NCBI RefSeq assembly: GCF_000172155.1
Contig: NZ_ABIZ01000001.1
Coordinates: 5,861,105 to 5,925,104 of the forward strand
From: Verrucomicrobium spinosum DSM 4136 = JCM 18804
Lineage (GTDB): Bacteria > Verrucomicrobiota > Verrucomicrobiia > Verrucomicrobiales > Verrucomicrobiaceae
DNA length: 64,000 nucleotides
Direction: 5' to 3'
Under the pieces are notes generated by a model. It made no database searches and had not been told where the DNA came from. It saw nothing but the letters and a program-made list of their open reading frames with translations. Each line of letters begins with the position of its first letter. Within the stretch, counting starts at the first letter, position 1. A program made the translations under genes and the position numbers. Of the stretch, positions 19,501 to 27,847 are shown one piece after another.

Positions 19501-21264
19501 TGCCAGGGCGACATATCCCGTGGTCCGGGCTGAGCCAGGAACCTGAAGCCCGCTCAGGGCAATGGCTTCGGAGACCGCGCCTTCTGCAGCAGCCGTGCCG
19601 ATTTCCTTGCGAGTCCGCACCACAAAGATCGCATCGGTTCCAGCCGCCAACCCTCGGGGCCAAAACAACTCCAGAGCCTGGCCCACCTGTTTCCATTCCA
19701 GTGGAGCGGCCCCGGTTGACTGAGCCCCCAGGAAGGTTTCCCCGGCTGGCAGTGTCACCGAAGCCATTTCGGTAGTCCCCGCCTCACCATGAAGGGTGAG
19801 AGTCCGGGCAATCGCAGCCTCATGTGCGGACAGGGTGACACTCGTGTCCTGATCCACGCTGAATCGATCCGGTGCGCGGGCCACCGTGATGCCCGTCTTG
19901 GCTGGCGGTGCATCGAAGTCCATGGCCGCGACAAATTCCGGATGCTTGCGGATGTCATGGTGAAGAGCCGCCGCCGCCTTGGCGTCCAGGCCAAACACAT
20001 CCGCTGATTCGCGGAGCACCGCAGGCCAAGTACCATCCGACACCTCCTGCCCAGGTGGAGAACTGCTTCGGAAGAGTTCATCGAACCTCACGTCCACTCC
20101 GGAACTGGCAAGGAGCACACAGATCCAGCCATCAAACAGACTGCCTCGTTCGTCCTTGAAAACTGGCAGCGTCGCTTGTGTCGATCCCGAGAGAGGCAGA
20201 ACCAGGGGCTGCTCAAATCCGATCACGAGGCTCCGCACGGAACCAGGGAGTCCCGCCTCTTCCACCTCCAGACGGTTCCCCTCCACCTTCCACCGGTGCT
20301 GACCGATGTCTGACCTTATTCCTAACACCTGTACCCCGGCAGGCACTTGAATGTGCAACCGGCCTCCTTCCATCTCAGGCAGCAGGGCATAGGTCAGCAT
20401 CGTCACCCCCACCAGCTTGTCCGGGGTGATCTTGCAGATCATTCTTCCACGCACAGCGCTTTCCCGGCCATCCCGACGAGCGGAGTCCGCCCTCTTCCAC
20501 CCCACGGCGAACACCCGCAGCTTGGATTTCAGGGCGTCGTTTAAGTTAGCGGAAGGCACCGAATAGCGCCCGGCATTTTCAACTGCGCGAATTCCCGCTT
20601 TGACCACTTCCCCCTGATAGTTCACCGGCTGCCATCCCGAGGGTAGGTTCAATTTGACCACCGTGGACGATGCGGTTGCCAATGCCGCCACAGGATACGT
20701 CAAGTCAAATCCGGGATGCGGTGACGTCACCATAGCGAAGACGAACTTCAGCTCGTGCCGTCCTTCTCCCTCCGTGAGCACTCGCACACTCTCTTCATCG
20801 GCATGGATCATCACCGGTCGCTGCGACTTCACATCGACCAGCTTCATGCTTGCGCCATCGCGCACCGGCAGCGGAAGTTCGACCTCGCACCAGCCTTTGC
20901 CCAGATTGTTGAGCACATAGCGATACTCCACCTGCACGGTGGGCCCTTCAGACGGCACCGTCACCTCCACACGTGCGTCTTCAACGGCGGTGGTCACCGG
21001 CGGCTCCGCATTCTCAATGGGCTTCACCTTGCCTGCGTCGCGAATGAGGGCCTCGTACTGCTTGGCATCGAGCATCACGGCATTCGGATGCTTCTTGAGC
21101 ACTTCTTCCAGGTGCTTGGTCGGCACCCATAGCTCCACTCGCGTGGCCGGGGTCACCAGAGCCTCCTCTGCGGAAGCTCTCGTCCCCAGAAACGGGCTTG
21201 CAGGAAACAACGACGCCACCAGTGCGAGGCACCATGGACGCCGGAATGAATTCAGGCGGGTCAT
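16588..21264 (-). CDS. Giant envelope protein 2: signal peptide, beta-rich ectodomain, two secretin N-domain modules, C-terminal membrane helices
   Basis: A 1558-residue protein, the largest in the window. It has a signal peptide (about 1-32, ending TRASAEE), then RVELWVPTKHLEEVL and VMLDAKQYEALI, a long beta-rich region, and RQFLALALPKGAVLLSTLV in common with its neighbours. Residues about 1019-1205 and 1230-1420 form two related modules. Each has an NRIIxPxVxFxG start, the STN-like core STAQISLDLKDVP with EALRYVTELAG, xVxVPLSDVG, and a second half with GxSFPEG and a (V/I)V(A/R)(R/N) strand. These match the N-domains of verrucomicrobial secretins, yet no secretin barrel follows; the protein ends in two to four membrane helices (about 1465-1550). 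ATG 21264 has GGAGG 8 bases upstream; ATG 21279, overlapping the preceding stop, is the alternative. Confidence 0.9.
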   Translation of the reverse strand: MTRLNSFRRPWCLALVASLFPASPFLGTRASAEEALVTPATRVELWVPTKHLEEVLKKHPNAVMLDAKQYEALIRDAGKVKPIENAEPPVTTAVEDARVEVTVPSEGPTVQVEYRYVLNNLGKGWCEVELPLPVRDGASMKLVDVKSQRPVMIHADEESVRVLTEGEGRHELKFVFAMVTSPHPGFDLTYPVAALATASSTVVKLNLPSGWQPVNYQGEVVKAGIRAVENAGRYSVPSANLNDALKSKLRVFAVGWKRADSARRDGRESAVRGRMICKITPDKLVGVTMLTYALLPEMEGGRLHIQVPAGVQVLGIRSDIGQHRWKVEGNRLEVEEAGLPGSVRSLVIGFEQPLVLPLSGSTQATLPVFKDERGSLFDGWICVLLASSGVDVRFDELFRSSSPPGQEVSDGTWPAVLRESADVFGLDAKAAAALHHDIRKHPEFVAAMDFDAPPAKTGITVARAPDRFSVDQDTSVTLSAHEAAIARTLTLHGEAGTTEMASVTLPAGETFLGAQSTGAAPLEWKQVGQALELFWPRGLAAGTDAIFVVRTRKEIGTAAAEGAVSEAIALSGLQVPGSARTTGYVALAFDESWKVNVTATTGLEARDIRLSPVKGRMAWYCLKDWQLQFEVSRRAPVHDVAVTVYALPRARQVEIEGQLELLVNGAPLRKFDVKLDPKLAPLFRVTSPLVAEQVLDDASGVWHFTLRKEVLGAESIRFRMSLPATDGDGQSLHSTLPDIGTPGARRRTTAWVVEANTDTEIEFETKGVQPLDSLRPPAVSGYQPRHRVIAAFSSTGGEHSIQITAKRHKPAALAGALVLQARMVSIIGQNGPVRHEVTYTLRHNGRQFLALALPKGAVLLSTLVQDRPVKPVQAGGADQLRLPLPVLNSEADFVSAKVVYETAPITWGSWGKTPLEPPAVLDGVPVLSSQWKVHAPDGYALHHSGGGLEVGEVQADVPRSLLATLWDELPWPYWSPASGYPVAASVEFTPGGDSKVSDSDWWIESQRPDNAAAIQALTMKFNRIILPKVHFEGVSLEVAMSALDRMAAESDPEKKGVRMVVQRGSTPSTAQISLDLKDVPLIEALRYVTELAGCKYVIKTDHIVVGPLSDVGTEQYTQRYKLLLRHYLELQSKATGHKSELPPKGLVSVVDLLKAQGISFPDGANAAYDAETEALVARNTQPNLDQVEAFVEDLQRAYSSVDEWNMEEFAEKSDKGQGGADASGYYTSKMNRIIFPQVQFQGASIEEAIEFLRIKSRDFDTVERDPSRKGINLIMKSGSTPSTAQISLDLKDVPMSEALRYVTELAGMKYRIEPFAVVIVPLSDVGAEMYTRTFKVPPGFLTMNAGGTEPMDPFARRGEVPSALTRKGTALEILSSSGVSFPEGSSAVYVASTNQLIVRGTQVQLDRVEAYVESMTAEALKRMRAKLAKSSKAGILPVELDLPTAGQVLGFSGHQKAEPLVIHYVSWDWQLFRTSLLVILGALAFRLIGRDRPWMTTLFLCLLLTFVPPLLFPHLLPSCNAVLLGWLLGFGLRLLWKLLLWSTPVPSSRQIRGKEFAV

Positions 21265-21278
21265 TTCGGGGTCCTCCA

Positions 21279-24200
21279 TTAGGAGTTGCTCTTGCCATCA
21301 TTCTCCGGGCTGCTGCCCTGGCCAGACGGGGATGCAGGCTCCACCTTGGGGAGTTCCGGCGCGACAGTCTCAGACGCAGCCACCGACGGTGGCGTTGCCG
21401 GGGCAGACGTCACTGGCGCAGGCGTGGGGTTGCTGGCTGGAGGCACGACGGCGGGAGGACTCAGTCGCTTCTTGAACATCTGAGCCCGGGCCTTGATTCG
21501 CTGAATGACTCCACAGACGAACCACAAGACCGCCACCAAGATCGCCGCCAGCACAGCTCCCTTGGCCACCTGCGCATTCGCAGCGCTTACCAGACCGGTG
21601 ACGAGCAGACCTCCCAGCCCGAACAGCACCAGGAAACGCAGCTTGTCCGGCAACGGGTGATGCCAGCGGCGCAGCCCCAGCACGATGACGCCGAAAAACA
21701 CCACCGTCTCCAGGAAATAAGACCAGCCGCGCGAGCGGTAGGAGATGTCTGTGGCAGCCGGTGCCCCCAGTCGATGCAGCACAAAGTTGCGCCCTTGGGT
21801 CGGCACCTGGAAGTCGAAGGTGCTGCGATGTTCCGCAGGAATGGCCGGTGCCGGAGTCCAGTCACCGGAGCTCTGGGTGAACTGGGGACCAAAGGCTGGC
21901 ACCAGCGAGTTGACGATGCCGCGAAAACGGCCCCACCCACGCTCTTTCAGACTCAGGGTCATGGGTCCATTGAATTTCGTGTACTCATGGCTCTCCGGCA
22001 CATAGAGCGCCTGCTGGGTCTGGAGCACCACCGCCACATCCGCCAGCGTGGGTGGCACAATGGAAATGCCGCCCATCCACCCCATCTTCTCGCCCGCCTT
22101 CGGGCTGGGGATCTCATAGACGAACCGTACCGGGAAGGCCGTGTTGCGAGCCGCGGCACCCGAGGGGAGCCGCACCAGGAGATCATCTGAACCTTCCCGC
22201 TTCATAGGCCGCTGAGATTGCGTGGACACGAAGACATCACTGACAAGCTTGGCCCCCTTTGGCAGCTGTACGGTGAGGAACTGCCGGGCATTGTTCTTCA
22301 GCCAGTAGATGACCTCCGTGGTCTGCGCACGATCTGTGGCCACTGCGGTGGTCAACACGGCATGAGTCACCACGGTCTGGGGCACCTCGATATAAGCGTT
22401 GCGCGCCACATCCAGCTTCAAGCTGTGTGGCTGGGTCTTGTACTTGAACGCCAGAAACACGCCTGTCTGCTGGAGCTGATCATTCAGCTCTTTGGGGTCG
22501 ATCTCCTCAAGGTTCTCCGCCAACGGCTCGCGAATCTCCAGGCTGTCATCCTTCACCACGGCCACCTGGCCGGTCTCCTGGAATACCCCTGGCACATGCA
22601 CCTGCTGGAGCTCCACCTTGGCCGCCTCGCCGCCTGCACTGGGTTGCTCCAGGTTCAAGGTAATATTGAACACCCCCTGGCGTTCGTTGCGCAAGGTCAC
22701 CTCCCACAGGGCATAGGCTTCCAGATTGGGCAGCAGCGGGGCCGCCCCCGCCGCCGCTGCGGGCGACTGGTACTCCTTGTTCACCTCTTTCACCAGCGGA
22801 TCCACCAGACGAAGCTCAGCGACCGCAGCCTTGGGCACCGCGAGGACGAACTTGTCGATCGCGGCGTACGCCACATCAAAGGCCAGCGTCCATTGGTGCA
22901 GCGTGGACTGCTCGCGGATCTGCGCCAGCGTCAGCACCTGCACGTTCACCTGAGGCGGCCGCTGTTTGAAGCCCAAGGTGGCCTGGGTCTTGACCGCATC
23001 CCGGTGCCGGAAAGCCAGCGTCAGTTCCCGATTCTCCGCGGTGGCCTGTTTGAAGTTGAGCACATTGACGTCCTCCAGCCTCAGATCCCCGATCTGTTTC
23101 GTGGTGGCCTCCAGACTGGTGTGCACCACCACGCCGATCTTCGCCTCATACCGGTAGCCGGGCGTACTCAGGAAATAAGTCGGCACCCCCAGGTCCTCAG
23201 TGGGAGAGGTCCGCACCTTCTGGCCCTGCACGGTAAACTTGGCACTCCCCAGCGTCTGCGCGTCGAATCGCAGCACGAGGTGGTCTTTCTGCACCGCAGC
23301 ACCATTGACAGTGACCGCCTGCTTTTCCACACTCCATTTTTCCGGCGGCACTCCTACAACTTCCCAGCCAGTCCAGCCATCAGGCAAAGCCACGCGCGCC
23401 TCAAAGAGGCCCACTCGACGGATGTTGTAGGCGAACTCTGTCACCAGTTTCGAGCGATCCCGGTCCACCATGAAGCGGCTCACGCTCTCGACATCCACCT
23501 GGGCCACAGCAGGCACCACGCCCACCTGGAGCTTCGCGGGTTGTTTGAGATAACGGTAGGCAGCGACGTTCACCATGCCCTCCGCGCCAGCACCTGCGGC
23601 GGTCTGTTGAATGAGGCCCTCTCCTGGTTTTGGGGTGACGTCCAGTTGTGATTCGGCCAGGACGCCGATTTCTCCCCGATCCTGCACCGCTCCCTCCACC
23701 ACCACATCTGGAACTACCGCGTCCGCAGGCAGCTTGGGCAGGGGCGACTCGAGCGCCAGCGTGCCGCTCCACTTGTCCTTTACCGGAGCGTTCGTCGAAA
23801 CAATCAACAGCTGACGGTCGCCCTTGGCCTCCAGCTTCCATTCCCTGACATCCGTGCCCGTCACGTTCAGGATTTCCTGCCCGGCTGGCACGCTGAACTT
23901 CAACTCGCTCACGGGAGCCCGCAGGATGCGCAGATCCACGGCGGCCTTGGTGGCCACCGATCCGCCCCGCACCTCACTGGTCACCTTGGTCTGGGCCAGG
24001 ATCAGCGGGGCCAGGGCCGTAGCCGCCTCAGTCTTGCTCCAGGCCACGCCAAACTGGGTGCCGTTGCCAAAGAAGAAGGACAACTCTGTGTCCTCCCCCA
24101 CCGGACGGGAAGTAAAGGCTGCGGCAGGCTTCACCTCAAACTCCCACCCCTTGCCCGGCACCACCGCTGTGAACCGGGACACGGCCGCTGTCGGAAGCCC

Positions 24201-24863
24201 GAGCGGCACGGAGAACTTGCCTCCGGTCTTCGTCACCGGGGCGTAGAACTTGAGCTTCAGCTCATACACCCCTTTGTCCGGCACGATCACGTCATAGCCA
24301 TCTGGCTTGCTGGAGAGCACGGCCTTGCCCGCCTCAGCATCCCCCACGGCGGAAAGCTTGCCGCCCTTGGCCAGCGGAATGGTCAGCCAGCCTTTCTTGA
24401 ATGACTCCACGGTGATCTTTGCTTCCACGGCCAGGAGATCCCCTTCCACCTTGCCCGTGTACTCGGCCCGCGAAACAATTCCATCCTGCGGCGGCTTGGT
24501 CTCCTCCTCGGTCCGTTTGAGATTCAGTTCATTCCAGAGTTCGAGGAATTCCTTGTAAGGCAGGAAGACGCCCTTCCCGCCATCGGTGAACACCTTCTGC
24601 AACTCGGTGTACGGCACATAGATCGTGCGTTCACGCTCACGCACCGGCACCCCGGTGTTCTCTGGTGGCTTGGATGGGACGGGGGGCACCACCACCGGAG
24701 GGGGCGTCGGCACAGGCGCTGGTGCCGGCAGAGTCACGACCGGTGGAGGCACCGGCACCGTTGGCGGAACTGCCGGGCTCGGTGGAGCGGGATCTTGAGC
24801 CGTCAAAAGACGACCCATCGCAAATACTGCGATCAGGGCAGGGAGGATACGACGCGCATTCAT
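21279..24863 (-). CDS. Giant envelope protein 1: signal peptide, Pro-rich linker, beta-rich ectodomain, three C-terminal membrane helices
   Basis: A 1194-residue protein of unknown function, first gene of the three-gene operon. The signal peptide (about 1-22, ending LLTAQ) is followed by a Pro/Val-rich linker (about 25-65), then ERTIYVPYTELQKVF and GVFLPYKEFLELW, equivalent to the starts of the two downstream proteins. The beta-rich ectodomain runs to about residue 1040 and contains RQFLTVQLPKGAKLVSDVF. Three membrane helices (about 1043-1118) and a Pro/Ala-rich tail (about 1135-1194), probably cytoplasmic, end it. ATG 24863 is chosen because the signal peptide starts there; no ribosome-binding site is obvious. 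Its stop codon is 14 bases before the start chosen for the next gene. I do not recognise a named family. Confidence 0.88.
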   Translation of the reverse strand: MNARRILPALIAVFAMGRLLTAQDPAPPSPAVPPTVPVPPPVVTLPAPAPVPTPPPVVVPPVPSKPPENTGVPVRERERTIYVPYTELQKVFTDGGKGVFLPYKEFLELWNELNLKRTEEETKPPQDGIVSRAEYTGKVEGDLLAVEAKITVESFKKGWLTIPLAKGGKLSAVGDAEAGKAVLSSKPDGYDVIVPDKGVYELKLKFYAPVTKTGGKFSVPLGLPTAAVSRFTAVVPGKGWEFEVKPAAAFTSRPVGEDTELSFFFGNGTQFGVAWSKTEAATALAPLILAQTKVTSEVRGGSVATKAAVDLRILRAPVSELKFSVPAGQEILNVTGTDVREWKLEAKGDRQLLIVSTNAPVKDKWSGTLALESPLPKLPADAVVPDVVVEGAVQDRGEIGVLAESQLDVTPKPGEGLIQQTAAGAGAEGMVNVAAYRYLKQPAKLQVGVVPAVAQVDVESVSRFMVDRDRSKLVTEFAYNIRRVGLFEARVALPDGWTGWEVVGVPPEKWSVEKQAVTVNGAAVQKDHLVLRFDAQTLGSAKFTVQGQKVRTSPTEDLGVPTYFLSTPGYRYEAKIGVVVHTSLEATTKQIGDLRLEDVNVLNFKQATAENRELTLAFRHRDAVKTQATLGFKQRPPQVNVQVLTLAQIREQSTLHQWTLAFDVAYAAIDKFVLAVPKAAVAELRLVDPLVKEVNKEYQSPAAAAGAAPLLPNLEAYALWEVTLRNERQGVFNITLNLEQPSAGGEAAKVELQQVHVPGVFQETGQVAVVKDDSLEIREPLAENLEEIDPKELNDQLQQTGVFLAFKYKTQPHSLKLDVARNAYIEVPQTVVTHAVLTTAVATDRAQTTEVIYWLKNNARQFLTVQLPKGAKLVSDVFVSTQSQRPMKREGSDDLLVRLPSGAAARNTAFPVRFVYEIPSPKAGEKMGWMGGISIVPPTLADVAVVLQTQQALYVPESHEYTKFNGPMTLSLKERGWGRFRGIVNSLVPAFGPQFTQSSGDWTPAPAIPAEHRSTFDFQVPTQGRNFVLHRLGAPAATDISYRSRGWSYFLETVVFFGVIVLGLRRWHHPLPDKLRFLVLFGLGGLLVTGLVSAANAQVAKGAVLAAILVAVLWFVCGVIQRIKARAQMFKKRLSPPAVVPPASNPTPAPVTSAPATPPSVAASETVAPELPKVEPASPSGQGSSPENDGKSNS

Positions 24864-25222
24864 GAGGGGGTGGACGAGAGCGGCCGGCACTTGAAAATGC
24901 CAGGGCCCGCAAATTGGCTAAAAACCTACAAAAATCCCTGATATGTGACAAGGTTTTCGGAGAAGAACCGTCTGTCACACGTCATAGACCAGGACCGCCT
25001 GCATCACGTTGCCGCAGCCCTGCCCTTGGAAAAAACGCAGGTTTCCCATCATGCCGCGGTCTCAACCACCTGGAGTCAGCCCCTTGTCACATCTTTGTAA
25101 GGGTATTGTAAGCGGCGAAGTCATCCCTCCGCTTGGTCGCGGTTCACCAAACAATACTCCCAAGCGAGTCGTCCGGACATCTCCTTCGCCACACCTCTGG
25201 CGCAGTCCGGTTGTGCCAACCG
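24864..25222. other. Non-coding leader region upstream of the giant-protein operon
   Basis: About 360 bases without a supported gene. An AT-rich patch at 24910-24960 holds the candidate promoter for the minus-strand operon. The segments CTGTCACACGTCAT (near 24970) and CTTGTCACATCTTTG (near 25083) share a TGTCACA core, also seen near the candidate promoter as TTGTCACATAT on the minus strand. These could be operator-like repeats, but the evidence is only three short matches. Confidence 0.35.
24923..24951 (-). promoter_or_regulatory. Candidate sigma70-type promoter for the giant-protein operon
   Basis: On the minus strand TTGTCA (24951-24946) is followed after 17 bases by TAGGTT (24928-24923), about 60 bases upstream of ATG 24863. 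The -35 matches five of six consensus bases, the -10 only three. The surrounding AT-rich patch stands out in GC-rich DNA. This is a weak prediction from pattern alone. Confidence 0.3.
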
Positions 25223-25660
25223 GCTCACTCGCCATGCCTCCCTTGATCCCCTCCCTGCTCCGCCTACGCAGCAGACCGCGGGGCCGGAGACCCCGCCTCC
25301 TGTACTCTGCAGCCAAGTCACCTCGTCACTTGTTCGTGAGTACAGGAGGCGGGGGTTCCCAGCCCCGCTCACTTGCCAAGCCACGCTTGATCCCCTCCCT
25401 GCTCCGCCCACCCAATAGACCGCGGGGCCAGAGACCCCGCCTCCTTTATTCTGCGGCCAAGTCACCTCGTCACTTGTTCGTGAGTACAGGAGGCGGGGGT
25501 TCCCAGCCCCGCTCACTCACCAAGCGTCCCTTGATTGCTATCCCGCTCCGCCCACCCACAAGACCGCGGGGCCGGAGACCCCGCCTCCTGTATCCCGTGG
25601 CCGTCTGACTTTGTGACTTGTTCACGGGTAAAGGAGGCGGGGTTCCCAGCCCCGCTCAGT
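25223..25660. repeat. Tandem array of three 144-bp units, each with long imperfect inverted arms
   Basis: Units start at 25223, 25367 and 25511 with a spacing of 144, 144 and then 143 bases, followed by the start of a fourth. Within each unit a left arm (GCGGGGCCGGAGA then CCCCGCCTCCTGTA) pairs with a right arm (TACAGGAGGCGGGG then GTTCCCAGCCCCGCTC) around a spacer of about 30 bases containing CACCTCGTCACTTGTTCG. Arms are conserved better than the region between units. One arm recurs at 9816. The palindromic, dispersed nature resembles REP/BIME-like elements. Open frames run through the array on both strands only because 144 is divisible by three. Confidence 0.9.
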
Positions 25661-25717
25661 CGCACGTCCACTGAAGTGGACATGGGAGGGCGAGCCTAGC
25701 CATGCGCCAGCATTCAA

Positions 25718-25753
25718 GTCTGGCGTCTTGTGTCTTCTAGTCTGGAGTCTCCC
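25718..25753 (+). repeat. 36-bp heptad element, copy B
   Basis: GTCTGGC, GTCTTGT, GTCTTCT, A, GTCTGGA, GTCTCCC: the same (GTCTNNN)3-A-(GTCTNNN)2 arrangement. It lies 18 bases beyond the stop codon of the minus-strand DUF2917 gene and runs into a small palindrome, CCCGC-GCA-GCGGG. Confidence 0.8.
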
Positions 25754-25770
25754 GCGCAGCGGGCCTCATC

Positions 25771-26109
25771 TCACGACTCCTGCGCCGTGAGGCGGATCAG
25801 AGATGCATGCAACCCCTCCACCAGCACCGACCCGCGTGTCTGTGGCCTGAAGGTCTCACCCTGATGCAGCACGTAGTCCGTCGGATCCCCTTCCTGGGTG
25901 ATCCAGAGCACCCCCCGCACACAGGTGATCCTTGTCAGCCCCCCAGGCTGCTTAATCTTCACCAGTTCACCGCTCTCCACCTCCCGTTCGGGACAGTCGG
26001 CGCGCCAGCTTTTGGGCATGAACGGCAGCCGCGCCACCACGGCTTCCCACGCGCGGGGGAATCCAGAGACTTTGCCAAGTTGAATGGGGTGCGGGCGGCT
26101 TGCGTTCAT
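25771..26109 (-). CDS. DUF2917 family protein
   Basis: A 112-residue small protein. Its second half, LTRITCVRGVLWITQEGDPTDYVLHQGETF followed by a G-x-V-L-V-E-G strand, is the typical DUF2917 pattern of a small cupin-like beta domain. The function of this family is not known. It is divergent from the MocR-type regulator gene, with about 150 bases between the two starts, so the regulator may control it. ATG 26109 is preferred; an upstream in-frame start at 26190 would run through the shared promoter region. A heptad repeat element lies directly behind its stop codon. Confidence 0.75.
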   Translation of the reverse strand: MNASRPHPIQLGKVSGFPRAWEAVVARLPFMPKSWRADCPEREVESGELVKIKQPGGLTRITCVRGVLWITQEGDPTDYVLHQGETFRPQTRGSVLVEGLHASLIRLTAQES

Positions 26110-26258
26110 GGACCCAAGGTACCCCTCGCCAGCAATCAGCACAGATTCACCCCTTACTTTTCTGAACCGGTACAGTTCCCTCACCCTCAAACTGTGCTGG
26201 TGAACAATTCAATAAAGTGTTACTGTGATGCAGGCATCCAATGAGGCAGGTTTCTCCC

Positions 26259-27719
26259 ATGTCCGTGTCCCCCAAGTCTCCTCCTCTGGTTCCCCCAGAA
26301 GGCGTTGGTAATCTTTATGAGCGGGTGGCGGGACACATTCAGGATCTGATTGAAAAGGGCACCCTGCGCCCCGGAGAGCGCATCCCCTCTGTGCGTCGGC
26401 TGAGTGAGCAACAGGGCGTAAGCGTCTCCACCGTACTACAGGCTTACACACTCCTGGAAGACCGTGGCGTCATCGAGGCGCGCCCGCAATCTGGCTACTA
26501 TGTGCGGGTGCAATCTTGGAAGCCGCCGGCAGAACCCGAGATGTCCCGGCCCGCCACGCGCGCCACCCAGGTCACGGTTGGCGAGCTGGTCATGAAGGTG
26601 ATGAAGGCCATCCGCGATCCCGGCCTGGTAGCCTTGGGCGCAGCGATCCCCAGCCCCGAACTGCTGCCCACGCGGCAGCTGAATAGAGCCATGGCCGCGC
26701 TGGGACGGCGTTCCCCGGAGCTCGGCAGCAGCTATGACGTGCCCCCTGGCCTCACCGCCCTGCGCATTCAGATCGCCCGACGCGCCCTCGACGCCGGCTG
26801 CGCCCTGTCTCCAGATGAGATCGTGACCACTTGCGGTGGCATGGAAGCACTGCACCTATCCCTTAGCGCCGTGGCCAAGGCCGGCGACACCATCGCCATC
26901 GAGTCGCCTACATACTTCGGGATCCTTCAGTGCATCGAGTCTCTGGGCATGAAAGCGCTCGAGATTCCCACCCATCCGCGGGACGGCGTGAGTCTGGACG
27001 CACTCGCCTATGCTCTCGAGCACCAGCCCATCGCAGCATGCCTCTTCGTCCTGAACTTCAACAATCCACTGGGCAGCTGCATGCCGGATGAGAACAAGCG
27101 TCTCCTCGTGGAGATGCTGGCAGAGCGGGAGATCCCGCTCATCGAGGACGACATCTACGGGGACGTATCCTTCACCCCCCAACGCCCCAAGACCGCCAAA
27201 GCCTTCGACAAGAAGGGCCTCGTGCTGCTCTGCGACTCCTTTTCCAAAACCCTCGCTCCAGGCTACCGTGTAGGCTGGGTGGCTCCCGGACGGTTTCAGG
27301 AAAAAGTCGAACTGCTGAAGACCGTCAGCACCATCGCCACCGCCACCCTTCCCCAGATGGCCATTGCCGACTTCCTGGCCAATGGAGGCTATGCCCACCA
27401 TCTACGGCGGGTGCAGCGCGTGTACGCAGACCAGGTCAACCTGGTCAGCGAGGCCATTGCCAAGTATTTCCCCGAAGAGACAAAGCTCACCCGCCCCAGC
27501 GGCGGCCAGGTCCTCTGGGTTGAACTGCCCAGCCGCATCGATTCCCTCGAACTCTTCCACCGCGCCCTCTCAGAAAAGATCAGCATCGCCCCCGGCCCCA
27601 TTTTCTCAGCCAAACAGAAGTTCAAAAACTTCATCCGTCTCAATTGCGGCAATCCGTGGTCTAACACCATCGATCGAGCCCTCAAGACCCTGGGCCGGAT
27701 CGTGGCGACCATGCGGTAG
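26259..27719 (+). CDS. MocR-type GntR/aminotransferase transcriptional regulator
   Basis: A 486-residue two-domain protein. An N-terminal GntR winged helix-turn-helix (about 10-80: YERVAGHIQDLIEKGTLRPG, IPSVRRLSEQQGVSVSTVLQ) is joined to a class I aminotransferase-like domain (about 110-485). The latter holds FNNPLGSCMP, the Asp of LIEDDIYGDVSF and the PLP lysine in SFSKTLAPGYRVGW (about residue 330). Regulators of this kind use PLP to sense an amine or vitamin B6 vitamer; the effector here is unknown. It is divergently transcribed from the DUF2917 gene, its most likely target. ATG 26259 has an AGGCAGG-like site upstream; ATG 26241 in frame is the alternative. Confidence 0.92.
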   Translation: MSVSPKSPPLVPPEGVGNLYERVAGHIQDLIEKGTLRPGERIPSVRRLSEQQGVSVSTVLQAYTLLEDRGVIEARPQSGYYVRVQSWKPPAEPEMSRPATRATQVTVGELVMKVMKAIRDPGLVALGAAIPSPELLPTRQLNRAMAALGRRSPELGSSYDVPPGLTALRIQIARRALDAGCALSPDEIVTTCGGMEALHLSLSAVAKAGDTIAIESPTYFGILQCIESLGMKALEIPTHPRDGVSLDALAYALEHQPIAACLFVLNFNNPLGSCMPDENKRLLVEMLAEREIPLIEDDIYGDVSFTPQRPKTAKAFDKKGLVLLCDSFSKTLAPGYRVGWVAPGRFQEKVELLKTVSTIATATLPQMAIADFLANGGYAHHLRRVQRVYADQVNLVSEAIAKYFPEETKLTRPSGGQVLWVELPSRIDSLELFHRALSEKISIAPGPIFSAKQKFKNFIRLNCGNPWSNTIDRALKTLGRIVATMR

Positions 27720-27847
27720 GGGGGGGCGGCAGCCTCGTCCGTGGCAGAGATTTGCGACAACCGACTGCAACCAGTCAGAATGGTGAACCTGGGAAACGGA
27801 TCGCGCTCAGGACGGTGTTGACGAGCTTCCAGCGAGTGTACGCTGGG

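Noticed and set aside
12584-21264. Assignment of the giant proteins as autotransporters or as complete secretins
   Set aside because: No C-terminal outer-membrane barrel or secretin domain is present; the C-termini are hydrophobic helices with basic or Pro-rich tails.
22218-23651. Plus-strand 477-codon open frame inside the first giant gene
   Set aside because: Antisense shadow; the opposite strand encodes a signal-peptide protein with motifs shared by two neighbours.
25009-25608. Open frame of 199 codons with 48-residue repeats through the palindromic array, and a 131-codon frame on the other strand
   Set aside because: The unit length of 144 is divisible by three, so frames stay open by arithmetic. 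The Arg/Pro-rich products look non-natural and both strands are equally open.
25223-25660. CRISPR array
   Set aside because: Units of 144 bp are repeated as a whole with internal inverted arms; there are no short direct repeats separated by unique spacers and no cas genes.
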